Shown here in pieces: positions 18,353 through 31,800 of a stretch of DNA of 64,000 nucleotides. Source of the stretch: Meloidogyne chitwoodi (taxonomy: Eukaryota; Nematoda; Chromadorea; Rhabditida; Meloidogynidae); NCBI GenBank assembly GCA_015183035.1, contig JACZZP010000004.1:2108001-2172000 (forward strand). The letters run 5' to 3'. Each line of letters begins with the position of its first letter. The first letter of the stretch is position 1. The position numbers and the translations under genes are program-made. The notes beneath the pieces are model-generated. The model was given only the letters and a program-made list of their open reading frames with translations. It had not been told where the DNA came from and made no database searches.

Positions 18353-21300
18353 ATGTTACCATGGTGGTGGCTGACTCTTTTAATTTTTGTTCCTTTATTT
18401 TTTGTATTAATTTCACTTGCCTTTTCTGGCAATCTTTTAGTAATTGCAGCAATATTTTATGACAGAAAGCTTAGAAGACAACCTGAAAATTTATTTTTAG
18501 TTTCCTTAGCACTTTCTGATTTATTTGTTGCTGGAATGGTTTTTTTTATTTTTTAAATTAATTTATTTATTTTTTTTTAATTTAAAAAAAAAGGTTATGG
18601 TTTTAGCAGCAACAAATGATTTAATTGGTTTTTGGCCTTTTGGTGCTGCTTTTTGTCAATTTTGGATTTGTTTAGATATTACTTGTTGTACTGCTTCTAT
18701 ACTTAATCTTGTATTAATTTTATTAATTTTCTTTTTTTTTTAATTTAATAAGAATAGCTTAAGAAATAATTTATATTTATTTTTAAATTGGGTAGAAATT
18801 TTTAATAGTAATTATTTTAATTAAGTATTTATAAACTCTTTTTATTAAAAATAAAATAATTAAAGAAAGAGTAAAATTATTTTATATTTTTTAATGAAAA
18901 TTTAAAACTCAAAAAAAAAATTAATTAATTAATTAAAAAAATTTAAATAATTTAATTTAGGTATTTTTAATTTTATTTTTAAATGTCAATAAAAATACCT
19001 ATTTATTCTTTTAAATTAAATTACTCTTAAAAACACCTTTAAATTTATTTTTTTTAATTTTTTTATTTAATTAAAATAATTTAAAATAAATTATTTAAAA
19101 ATTATTTTATTTTTCAGTGTGCAATAGCCTTAGATCGTTTTATTCATATTAGCAGACCAATGCGTTATGTCAGGTAAAATTAAAAAAATAATTTTATTAA
19201 ATTTCCTTTTACTTTAAAAAATAAAAAAAATGAAAATATTCGTGAGTAAATTTATCACTTTTTTTTTAAATTTATTTATTTTAAATTTGAAATTCAAAAG
19301 AAAAATTATTTGCCTTTTAAAATTAAAAATTCTGTAAAATTTCCCTCAAGCTCTCCTTTTAAATAATCAAATAAAAGAAATTGTGGGAAAATATTATTTT
19401 TTTAATTTTAATATTTTTTTTAAATTAAATTTAATTAAAAAATTAAAACAAATTAAATTAAAAATAATTTTTAATTAATTTATTTATTTTTGTTGCAACA
19501 TTTTTTTTTTAATTTTTTTCCTAAAATAAACAAAAATAAAAATAAAAAAAAAGTTAAAATATCCGTAAAAGGAAGCTAATTATCTGCAAAAAAAATTTAA
19601 GAAACAAAAAAAAACGTTTATAATGAAGCAAAGAAATTCCTTTTTTTGGAAACAAAAAAATTAAAATAAAATTTAATTTAATTAAAAAAAAAAAGATTTG
19701 TTGGTCGTCGAGTAATTTGTTGCTCAGTTTGTGCTATTTGGATAATTTCTACATTTGTCGGAACTGCTCAAATAGCTTTTGGGGCAACCAATGGATTGGA
19801 AATTTCTTCAAATTTATTTAATAAAATGGAAATTAAAGAAAAGGAAAATTATTTTGGAAAAATTATTAAAAATAATGAAACTTTTAGGTAATTTATTTAA
19901 TTATTTTTTAATTTTTATGACGGTAATTTGGGCAGTAAAAGGGAAAATTAGTAATTAATTAAACAGGGAAAATTAGGGTAAATATAATAGGTTATTTAAT
20001 TTATTAAAATGGAAAGTTTGGCAGTAGATAAAAATATTATTTTAAATTATGGGTACTTGTGTACTTTAATATTTAAAAAAACATGTGAAATAAATAATTT
20101 AATTTTTTTAATCTTACATACAATCTTTTCGATTAATTTAATTTTTTAAAAATAATTTTGATTAATTTATAAATAATTTAACAATTATTTTGAATTATTT
20201 ACTTTTTTTTATAATTAATTTTAAATATTTTTTTAAAAATAATTTATTAAATTAAATTAATTTAAACCTGCGAATTTAATAGGTAAATAAATGTAAATAA
20301 GGGATATAAATATTTTTTAAGATTGGCTGGACTTTTATAAAATATTAAAGAAAACTTTTTTTTACTAATTTTAATAATTTTTTAATTTTAAAAAAAATAT
20401 TTATTTAATTAATTTAATTTTAGATTTATTGAAAAACAATCATTAATATTATTATTTCAATGTCAATTACATTTATCTCCTTTTTATGCAGTCTTTTCTT
20501 CTTTACTTTCTTTCTTTTTACCAGCTACTTTAATGTTATTTCTTTACTACAGGCTTTATTTATATGCTAGATATCATGCACGTTCTATACAATCACAACT
20601 TAAACAAGTTTTTAATTTTAAATTAAAAAATAAAAATAAACTCTCTGACTAATCCCTTTCCCAAAATATTATTCCAATTTCTCTGACTTTTCCCAGTGAC
20701 TAATTAAAAAAATAAATTAAATATATCCCTATTTGAGAATTGTAATAATTAAACATTTCTATTTGAAATTTCTTTATAGAAAAAATTTTGGTGGAAATTA
20801 AGTTAAAATGTTTTATTATATCAAATTTTAAGGGCTTTCTACCACAATATTTAAAAAAATTCAAAATTCACTCTAATATTTTTAAATATTTTTTGAATTG
20901 TAAAATACTGGTTTTCCGTGAATAAGAGTACTTAAAATCTTTTATCCGTGTTAGAAAAATAAATTTAATAAATTAAATTTTAATTTCTTTAAAATATAAT
21001 ATAAAATATATATTTTTTAACATTAAAAAAAAATAATATCAATTTTAAGGCAACCTCACTATTAATTTTACAATTAGCATCAGATAGAGTACGTCAAGTA
21101 GTCGTTCATCCATCTAATGGTTTTTTGGTAAAATTAATTAATTAAAAATAAATTAAATTTTAATTTAATTTTAATAGTCTCCTTCAATTGATTTTCGTTA
21201 TGATTCTCAAAGATTTAGTACTAATAAAAAATCTTTAAATAATGGAGAAAACCTTCAAAGAGCAGAGTTTAGTAATGTAAATGTTGCTATTAAAAAATCA

Positions 21301-22344
21301 TCAGATTCAGCAATTATAAATGCTACAATACAACAAGGAACTCCTATTTTATGTGCTACTTTAAGACAATTAAAAAGAACAGAAAGTAATAATTCTAGCA
21401 GTTTTAGTTTTGTATCAAAGAATGGATTAGGTGTTCGAAGAGTTGGAGAGGTTTTTTGTTAATTTAAAATTTAATTTAAATTTTTTTTTAATTTTTAAGA
21501 GAAGAAAGAGTTGTTCTCCTCTTCCTTCTCCAACAATAAAACGTGCTAGATCTTGTGGTTGGTCTAATAATAATAATAATAATGGCTCTAATCGTTCTCT
21601 TTCTTCTGATAAAAAAGCTAGGACAACACTTGGAGTTATTATGGGTTTATTTTTATTTTTTTATTTTTTAAATTAAAAATGAGAATTAAATAAAAACTGT
21701 TAATGTATTTAAATTTATGAAGAAAATTCTGAGACCTTTTATTTTTTTCAAAAAAATTTCTTCCTCTAATACCCTTGAATTACCTTTTTAGTCTATTTTT
21801 TAGTTTAATTAAATATTTTTAATTATTCAAAATTAATTTAAAAACTTTTTTCTCATTTTTAACTAAATTTTTTATTTTTTCTATTATTCTATTAAATTAA
21901 AAAAATTTTTTAGGTACTTTTCTAATTTGCTGGTTACCCTTTTTTATTGTTAATGTTTTAAGGCCTTTTTGGCCTAAACTTTTTCCTCCTTTACTCTTTC
22001 AGGTTTTTAATTATTTTTAATTTTTTAAATAAATAAATTAATATTTAAAGACTGTTTCATGGCTAGGATATGCCAATTCTTCAGTAAATCCAATAATTTA
22101 TGGAATTTTTAATCGAGATTTTCGACGTGCCTTTAGTCGAATAATGAACAAATTGCTTTATTGTTTAAATGAAGAAAGAAGAATAAATATAAATAATAAT
22201 AATTTTAGAACAGAAAGTGAATCTTTTAGATTTACTAAAAATAGTAATAATGAACAACAACAAAAATTAATTAAAAAAGAAATTAAAATAAATAATAATG
22301 ATAATTGGATTTCTAGAAGATTAAGATTATTATTTTTAAATTAA
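18353..22344 (+). CDS. dop-1: D1-like dopamine receptor (rhodopsin-family GPCR)
   Basis: Ten exons, about 18353-18538, 18594-18709, 19118-19172, 19696-19887, 20424-20607, 21049-21126, 21178-21449, 21501-21641, 21914-22001 and 22051-22344, join in frame. TM1 has SGNLLV; TM2 has [14 protein letters not shown]3 is [16 protein letters not shown], with the amine-contacting Asp, followed by a DRF (DRY-type) motif and [10 protein letters not shown]5 has [13 protein letters not shown], with the serine cluster typical of catecholamine receptors. TM6 is [21 protein letters not shown]7 has [15 protein letters not shown]. The long third loop is Ser/Asn-rich with [11 protein letters not shown]. The TM3, TM6 and TM7 patterns match D1-like dopamine receptors, which couple to Gs/Gq-type signalling at the plasma membrane. 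The extracellular amino terminus is only a few residues, so an upstream exon may be missing. The symbol follows C. elegans and is an inference. Confidence 0.85.
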
Positions 22345-22807
22345 ATTAAATATTATTATTTTTTTAAAATTAAATTAAAGTGCAATTCTTTTATTTTTTC
22401 TTAATTTTTTAGATAATAAAATTCTAATTTTTTAAGTAATTAATGTTATTTAATATTTAGGTTAAATAGTAGTTAAGAAATTATCCTTTCTAATCCAAAT
22501 AATTACTTAAAAAATTATAAATTATTTTTATGAATTATTTTAAAAATTAAGGAAAATGATTTAAAAAAATATTTAATGGTTCTCTTCACTCTACCTTATG
22601 TTCCTTCCACACTACTCTTTATGTTCCTTCCACACTACTCTTTATGTTCCTTCTACACTACTCTTTATGTTCCTTCCACACCACTCTTCAGAATAGTAAT
22701 ATTCCATCATTATATTTATTAATACTACATAGTATTTTTAATTCTAAATATTTCAAATTTAATTATTTCTAAATTAATGAAAAATTCAAATATTTAAAAA
22801 ATCAATT
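22345..22807. other. Convergent 3' intergenic region
   Basis: About 460 bp lies between the stop codons of the dopamine receptor (+) and the FGF receptor (-). It holds a four-copy 23-bp tandem repeat and otherwise AT-rich DNA. Confidence 0.7.
22598..22689. repeat. Minisatellite, four 23-bp units
   Basis: Four contiguous units of ATGTTCCTTCCACACTACTCTTT (22598, 22621, 22644, 22667) differ by only a few bases. A weaker partial unit precedes them. The core ATGTTCC.TCCAC.CTAC recurs at 27343 and 28379 within introns of the neighbouring gene. Confidence 0.9.
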
Positions 22808-25800
22808 TTATGCAGGGAATTGGCCAATAGGTATAATACTAACATATTCAAGTGTTTTACCAAAAGGAATTAATAATTCTTCACTTTCTCTTTTTAAACT
22901 TTTTTCTTCTTCATTTTCTTCATTTTTCTCACAAAATGTTCCATTACCACATAAAAAAGCATCTGCACTAGACATTGCAGAAGACCCTCCACGGCCAGAA
23001 CTTGAAGAATCTATTGAACAAGATCTCCAATCTAAAACTGATTTTAATTTTGAAGAATTATCAGGAGATTGTCCAAAACTTGTAGTTGAAGAAGATACTC
23101 TAATTAAACATTGAGTAGATTGTTGATTATCTTAAATTTTAAAAATATTTTTTAAAATCTTTTAAAAGACTTTTTAAGCTAAAAATTTGATTAATTTCAA
23201 ATAAATTTCAATAAAATGATTATTTTGACTTTCTAATATTTTATCAACTAACCCATTTTATTATTTTGCTGTGGAACACCCTGTAAAACTCCACGTATTC
23301 TTAATCCATGTTCGGATGCACTCGACTTCTTTTTTGGTCGATTAGCTGCTGGAGGTAAAGTATGTGAAGGTGGAGGAGGATTATTTTGTTTTTTTAATTG
23401 TTGTTCAGTAATATAATTTTGTTTTATATCCAATGCAGCAGTTGATGAACAAGGCTGAAACATTAAACTCTGAGTTGGTGTATTTGCATAAAAATTTGAG
23501 GTAGAATATTGGGGTTGAAACTGAAATTAATTAAAAATAATGAGAATTAAGTGTATTTTTTAATAAATACAAAACAATTAATTTAAAACGAAAAAACAAG
23601 TTTCATATGCACAAACGATCTAACAGCTTTTAAACCGTAACGTGAAAATTGAGTGTTTTAAAAAAGCTACTAGTTGGATTGGAAAATTAGCCTAGTTTTA
23701 AATACATTATTTAATTAAAAGTTATTTTTAAATTTCTATTCTTTAAAAATTGATTTTAAAAAATTCCCCTACATTATTATAAATGGGTAAAGCATCATCA
23801 CTCAATTCAATTCCTTCTTGTTGTTGTAATTGCCCTCTACGTTGTCTAATAAGTTGTTCTTCCCTTTCAATTAATTTATTATTATTATCTGCACTTGCAT
23901 TACTTCCTGTCCAAACAACTTTTTTTAGTTGTTCTAATAAAGAACGTCTTCTCTCAACTTTTGACTTTTCTGGAGTTATTAGAACATCTCTTCTAGCATC
24001 TAAAGTACTGCTACTATTTGTTATATTATTTGTTTCAGTTTCAGAATCATCACAACTTGTTAGAACTGTTGTGGTAGATGCTATTATTGCTTCTTGTGAA
24101 AATGACTAAAAATTAATAAATATTAGGAAATAATTTAGATCAGACAATTTGTCACAAAAAATCTCGTTCTATGCCTCAGGGTAAATAATTAATTAATTCC
24201 ATTACCTCAAAACTCGTCAATCCCGGAGCTGACATTGGCCTAGACATACTTTTTGTTTTGCCATTTGCCATACGTAGTTCACCTGTCCCATTATTTCCTT
24301 CCTGTCCTTTTCTATCTTCCTGATTGCCTTCAGGAATTACTTCATAAGGACCTTCATCTGTTGTTTCTCCCCCATTTTCTGTTTCACTTCTCTGAATTTT
24401 TTAAATAATTTTTTTTTAATTTGAAAAATTGTTAACTGAAATGTCAGTTGTCTTTTCAGACTCTTTTAGTATCCAACCAAAATAATCTCCAATAGTTTGA
24501 AAGGCTGGACGAGCTTCAGGTCTTTCTTGCCAGCAACTAACCATTACACCGTAAATCTAATAAAAATTAATAAATTGAATAAAACTAAGACAAATTAATT
24601 AATTTTACCTCATCTGGACAATTATGAGGTGCTTCCATTCTGTATCCCTCTTTTAAAAGATTGTATAATTGAGGCATAGCAATTGATGGATATGGAGTCC
24701 CCTATATAATTTAATTTTATAAAAACAAATATCTCTAAATATTTAACTAACTCCAAGTGTCATTATCTCCCATAATAGAATACCTTTAAAATTAAATATT
24801 TTTATTTATTAAACTTTAAAAGTGACAAATCCAAACCATAAGACCAAACATCACTGTTTATTGTATAAACATTTGCTTCAAGTGCTTCTGGGGCCATCCA
24901 TTTTCTGAATAAAAGAAATTGTAAATATTTTGTAAAATTAACAACTTTTGGTCTTACAAATATATAATTAATAAAAAAATTTATTGATGAGGAGAAATAG
25001 CTTATAATTTAAGAAAAATTGAGTACATAAAAGTACTAATTTTGCTTAATATAATATATTATATTTGAATTTAATTAAATGTTAGTTCAGTTGCTTTGAA
25101 AGATGTAAGATGCATATTCGAAGTTTTGTATATTTTTGGATGTCAGTTTAACTACTGACAAATTAGTTGTTGTTTTTTTTATGTATTAGATTTAGCTCTT
25201 ACTTTTGAAATTTATTCTAGAAAGGATTTTCTAACTAAGCCTAATAAAATTAACGGAAAAATACAAAAATTTCCTCACATTGGCAATCGGCCAGCTCCTC
25301 TCTTTCTATAATAATCGTGATAAAAGACATTTCTAGAGAGGCCAAAATCTGATATTTTCATTGTCAAATCACTTGAAACTTTAAAAAAATTTAAAACCTC
25401 AAATAAATTTTAATTTTTACCAAGGACATTTCTGGCAGCCAAATCTCTATGAATAATCTTTTTAAATAAGAAAATAAATTATAAAAAAATTTTCAATTTT
25501 TTTAAACCTTTTTACTAGCTAAAAATTCCATTCCACGAGCTATTTCTGTAGCAAATTGCACTAAATCACGTAATGTTAATTGCTTTTGAGATTGTTGTAA
25601 AGGATCACCCCCACCAGTATTTTCTATTGCTGTGACATTCTATTAGGGAGGAAATTATTTAAATTTCTTTCAAAAAAACCTGATACATTCCCCCAACTCC
25701 AAGTCCATCATCTTCCAACTCTATTGCTTCTTCGCCTTTTTCTTCCTTTTCTTCATCTTCTTCTTCTTTTATTTTTTGTTGTTCTTTAGGTCTGTGTCTA

Positions 25801-28800
25801 CGCATAAAATCTCTCAAATTTCCATGTTCACAAAGTTCTAATATAACAAGTAAAGGACCTAAACCTGTACAACAACCAATTAGTCTAAGAATATTTGGGT
25901 GATGTCCAATAGTTTTAAGTATTTGCATTTCTGAGACCTTAAATTAAATTAAGAATACTATTATAATATGAAAATTTTCAATCCTTATTAAAAACAATTT
26001 TGTTAATAAATAATTCTTTAGTATTTATTGAAAATTGTTAAAGTAAAAAATTAGAGAAAAGATTAAAAATAACTCTTTTTAATAAAATTTGTAAATATGT
26101 ATTATTTTATTACAAACCAAAATTATTAATTCTCGTTCCTGAGCAGCTGACTTCAATCTTTTCACTGCTACAGGTATCTTTAAATGTAAATTTTATTTTT
26201 AAACATCTTTGGTACTTTACAAGTATTCTCTCTTTTTTTGTTATTTTTGTGACAGTCCGTTTTCAATAAAATTTCAAAAAATTAAAATTTCACTTACTAT
26301 CTCTTTTTGATTCATTTCTTGTTTTAACAATTCTTTTTCTTCTTTTTCATCAATTTTTTCTTCAATTTTCTTTGGTTGAAGTAATGCTTGCCATACTTCA
26401 CCAAAAGCACCTTCCCCCAAAATATCAACTAATTGAAGCCTATTTCTTTCAATTTCCCAAGTTGAATCTGTTGGAACTTCATAATCAGAGAGAAGAGAAG
26501 ATTCTAATATATTTCCTTGTAACATTTGAGTAGAACCCATTAATGGAATCTTTTAAAAGTTTAAAATAAGATTAGGTAATTTTGGTTAGAAATAGTGTAT
26601 ATATTAAAAATAAATTAAATTGCCAGTTTTAAAAACTAACATCCAAAAATAAATCCACTCAGCGTTATATGTAATTACTCGACAAAATTTGAAGAATTTT
26701 ATAACATTTAATATAATTTGAATAAAATAATTTATATTAAGTAAAATTAAATCAGAAATATTTATGACAGGATTTTAAAATTTTATTCTAAATTTAACTA
26801 TAATCAATTTAAAATTATCCCACTCTTTTATTTTATTTACCGTATCTCCAGTGCCACTTGTGCCTGCAGGTGTTGCTTTAGTTCCACGCCCTCCATGTTG
26901 TCTGATTACTGGAACTGGCTCTACTGTAATAGAATAAGTAGAGGCCAAATCAGACCAATGTTCTCCTTCACGTTGAGGTTTACGCGTTATTACTACCTTT
27001 TTTAAAAATATTATATAATGACACTGAAATAAAAACAATTTTTTAATCATACTTTTTTCCGAACTGACATTTTGTCCAAATTTTGTACACGATTTTTTGC
27101 AGAAAATTTTTGTGAAAAAAATAAATACAGTAAACATAAAGCAATAAATGCACATAATAATAAAAATGAAAGAATTAATAAAACTGTATATGATAAAGGC
27201 CAAGGTGATGGAAGTTCTGTTGGAAGTGTTAAAGAACGAAATTCATTAACTGTTAATGTAGCATTGCCCATAGACTATTCAAATTAAATTTATTATAAAT
27301 TAGGTATTCTTAATAATTTAAAACAGAAAGACAGTTTTTGTAAATGTTCCTTTCACCCTACATATGTTCCTTCCACTCTACTTATATGTTACCCTCACAT
27401 TCTCAATAACATATTTCTCACAAAATTGCATCGGGGTTTCGATAAATTTTTGGAAATTTATTAGGGAACCAATAGCTTTCAAAAATTATTTTAAATTAAT
27501 TTTTTTTAAATTAAAACTTACTAATCCAAGCGTATTTCCAACAACACAAGAATATAACCCTTGATCTGACATACTAACATTTTTCAATTCCATTGTATAT
27601 CTATTAGTTCTTTTATCATGAAATATTTTTACTCTATCTTTTAAAGAGGACATATCAATAAAATTAAGTGTTTCACGTTGTTCTTTTTTATCCCAAATTA
27701 AAAAAGAGCCATTTTCTGGTTGTTTTATTAATTTAATCCAAATTATATGAGGAACCAAATCAGAGATGACCTTTTTAATAAATAAATAATTTTTTTGAAA
27801 AATTAAAAAATACTTGACATGTAAAATTAACTGTTCCATTAACATCAACTGTTCGATTTTGTAGAACATTGGGCACAAGAATAGGACGGGCACGTATTCG
27901 ATCTTGAACCTTTTTAAATAATAAATTAAAATTTATAAAAAATATTATTTACTTCAACATGAAAACGACGAAGAATTGAACCGGCTGAATTAAAAACTTC
28001 ACAGATATAATCACCACTGTCCACCTATTAAAAAATAATTAATTTATTTTTTTATTTAATTGCCTCAGCTGCATCTTCCAACTCTAAACTCCATTTTCTT
28101 AATTGATATAATGATCCTGTTTTGCTTTCAGAATCTCTAAGTATTTCTTCATTTCCTTTACGCCAAACAACTTGAGGTTCTGGTTGACCTCCTGCCTTGC
28201 CTTTTTTTAATTTTTTTTTATTTTATTATAATTATTTAAAATACATGAAAGTTTTAAAGTCCTTCCTGCTGGAATAACAATATTTGTTCGTGTGTCCTCC
28301 TCAGATTTGCGAAAATATGGAGCAACTATAAAATATTTTGAAATGATTTTAAGAAAATTTAACTATCAAAAACGATCAACACCCTACCAACATGTTCCCT
28401 CCACCCTACCACATGTTCCTTCCACCCTACAAAACATGTTCCCTCCACCCTATCCACATGTTCCCTCCACCCTACACCCTACCAACATGTTCCTTATGCC
28501 CTACACAAAATCTCTTATCATTTAAAAAATTACTAAATAATTATTTTTCAATAAATTTCTACCCCTCTGTGGCAGTTGAAAACGTTGTTTATTCTTCAAT
28601 GAGGCAGATAGTTTACTATTTCGATCTAACAGAGATTTTCCTATTTCTATTCCTTTTGTTGTAGTTTCCATTATTTGTTCTTCCTCCTCTTCATCATCCT
28701 CATCTTCTTCGTCCGATTCTTCTTCATCTTCATCCTCTTCTACTGTTTTTACTTCCTTTTTTTGAATATTTTCTTCTTTCATTTCCCTCAGTAAATGTTT

Positions 28801-31800
28801 CGATAATTCAAGTTTTGCAGACAAATCTAAACCAGAATGCCATTTTGAAGGTAATTCTCTTCTAAGAAATGCAAGGGAAGCCCCAGAAATGAGATTAGGT
28901 AAAAGATGAGAAATTTCTGGAACTTGTCCCTCAGCCAAATAATCAAATAATCTGACAGGGTCTGAAAATTTTAAATTTAAACTTACTTTTAAGTGAAGGA
29001 CGAAATTTTTGTTGTTTTGTGTTAGAAGTGGATAACAACACTGCACTCAAAGTTGTGATTGGGGTGGAGGTGGTAGTAGTAATAGTGCTTTTATGGCTAA
29101 AACACAGCAAATAATAAAAATTGAAAATTAGTTTAAATTAATTTTTTGGTTAGTTATGGATACACAAATTAATCAAAAATTAGTAATAAATAGGGATGTG
29201 CAAAACATGCACGAACAAATTGTTATCTGACCATAACTGACCACTGTCTCTCCGAAGGTTTACTTAATCTCTCGTTTGTAAGAGTGGAAGAAAAGTAGTG
29301 GTCAGCAGAGAAAATATTTAAAATTCCTTTTGTACGATTCCTTTTCATTTTAAAAATTTTTCTCTACTAACCACTACTTTTCTACGTCTCTTACAAACGA
29401 GTGATAAAGTTAAATTCGGAGAGACAGTGGTCAGTTATGGTCAGATAACAATTTGTTCGTGCATGTTTTGCACATCCCTAGTAATAAAATATTAAAAATA
29501 CATATAAATCACTAAATTTATCAGCGTAAAATACACCGATATCAAAAAATACAATAATGGAAATTATACATACTACAAATTTACGCTACTTAGCATTTAC
29601 TTATAAATAAATTTAATTAAAATATATTATATTAAACAAAAAAGCAAACTTTCCTTTTATATACTGCCCCATACAAAATAAAATGGAAAAGAAATGTCCT
29701 CTTATATTAAAATCTTTTTAATTATTTAATTTTTAAAATATTCGAAAAACCCTAACCCGTATTCTAATAATATTTTTTTTAATTTTTATTTTAATTTTTA
29801 CCTAAAAATATCCTTATCATTATTATCATTAATTTGTTGTATATTTTTATTTTTTAATAATTGTTGTTTAATTAAAATTCTTGGTTGATTTCTAATTTTA
29901 ACAATTTCTTCAAATTTTCCATCATTATATTTTTGACATTTAGTAAAATTTGTTAAAAATCCAGTTAAATTAATATCTTCACGTAATTGGGGTAATGCTC
30001 TTAAATGAAATAATGGATCTTCTGCTGCTTTATTTGTAGCATCTTTTTGTTGAATAACCCATTGACACAAACATTCTTCTGGTACTCTACTAGAGTGAAT
30101 TCCAACATTGAGAAAATAATCACAAAAATCTAATATTTTTTAATTTTTAATTTTAATAAAAACAAGAAAATACCCCCTCTAATCTTAAAAAAAGGTCTCG
30201 AAATAACTCAAAACTCTGATGTGATAAATTAGTAAAATCAGTGAAAAAAGTTAAAGAATACTGTTAGAGTAGTTTGAAAAACAAAATGTTATAAAATTAT
30301 CACAGCAAACGTGTTTTTTTTTTAATTTATAAAATTTACTTACCAACAATGTGCAAAGTGTAATTTCTTAAAAATATATTTAATTTAATTTTTAATTAAT
30401 TTCTAAATTTATTTTACCTACTAACAGATCCTTCTTTATTCCAAACTCGACAAGTCCAATTGCCCTATTTTTTAATAATTTTTAAAATTTATTTTTTAAA
30501 ATATTTACCCTATCGCTAACTTCAATTCTTTGTACTTCTAATGACATTCCCTTTTCTTTTAAACGAGAATGGGAAGCCAAATAGCTGAAAAAACAAATAA
30601 AAACATATTTCTGAATTAAAAATTATAAAATGAATTTTTCAAAAATTTTTAAAAAATTCAAAACTTTTAAAAAAATTTAAAATTTTATTTAGAATTACCT
30701 ATAATTTATATATTTTTCATTTCTATACCAATGCACTTTAGGTTGTGGCCTACCAACGGCATTGCACTTTAATTTAATGCTATCCCCAAGATATGCATAC
30801 TATTTTTAAAGAAATGTATTTTTACTGATAAATATTAAAAAAATAAATTAAACAAACTTGATGTGTTCGAGCATTTTGTTTAAATCTTGGTGGGCCATCT
30901 AAAAAATTATTTTTTTAATTTTTAAGTAATAATAGAAAATTTATCAGCGCAAAAAAGCATTGATATCCAAAAATATTCATCTTTAATGAAAGAGGGCTTT
31001 ACACGAAGTATAACATAATAATTATTTTATTAATATAATTTAAATTGTAATTGTTTATATTAAGCAAAATTAAAACTAATTTATTTTTAATTTGTTAATG
31101 TTTTGCGCATGATTTTATAAATAATTAATTAAATGAACATTTTTTAATTTAAAAATTAATGATAAAATTTGTACAGATTAACTCTAAATATTTATTTTTT
31201 AAATTTAAAGTGTTGAGAATAAGCAAAATGAAATATGTATATTATCTATAAGCGGCAGACAACTGATAATCTTGTGGACTCAAATGTCTAAATAAACTTT
31301 TTATGAGTAAACTTTAAAAATAAATAGTTAAATAGTCAAATAAAAATTCTAGATTAATCTTATATTTTATTTAACATTTTACACTTCCCCTCACTTAACT
31401 TTTACAATATGTGCACATTTATCTACCTTTTAGGGATGCTCGAGAATCGAAATTTACCGAGAACCGAGACTCAAAAAAACCGAGAAATTTCTCGAGTCGA
31501 GACCTAGAATCTCGAGCATCCCTATTAATTTCAAAATAAAAAAATGTTTTTTTATCAGCCAATCGACTGACATCCAAAAATAAAATACGAGGCAACAATA
31601 AAACATTTAGTAGAATTACTAAAATTCTATTTATTACAATTTAAATAAAATTAAATATATTAAACAAAAAAGGAAAATTCAACTTTTAATTTTACTTAAT
31701 ATAATATATTTTATTAAAATTGTAATAAATTATATTTAACTTTTAAATATTTAAAGAGAATGTTTTGTTGTGGATATATATATTTTTGGATGTTAGTCAT

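Noticed and set aside
22598..22689. Possible CRISPR array because of regular repeats
   Set aside because: The units are directly adjacent without unique spacers, and the genome is eukaryotic.
23783..24109. 108-codon plus-strand frame with many Cys and Ser
   Set aside because: It is the antisense of the Ser/Gln-rich cytoplasmic tail exon of egl-15.
27072..27287. Plus-strand frame across the transmembrane exon of the FGF receptor
   Set aside because: It is the reverse complement of the receptor's transmembrane and juxtamembrane coding exon, which has clear family similarity.
28292..28664. Overlapping open frames of Pro/Tyr/His-rich repeats (HVPSTL, FPPPY)
   Set aside because: They are produced by the ATGTTCC minisatellite in an intron and extend over the reverse strand of a real exon; no initiation or splice context supports them.
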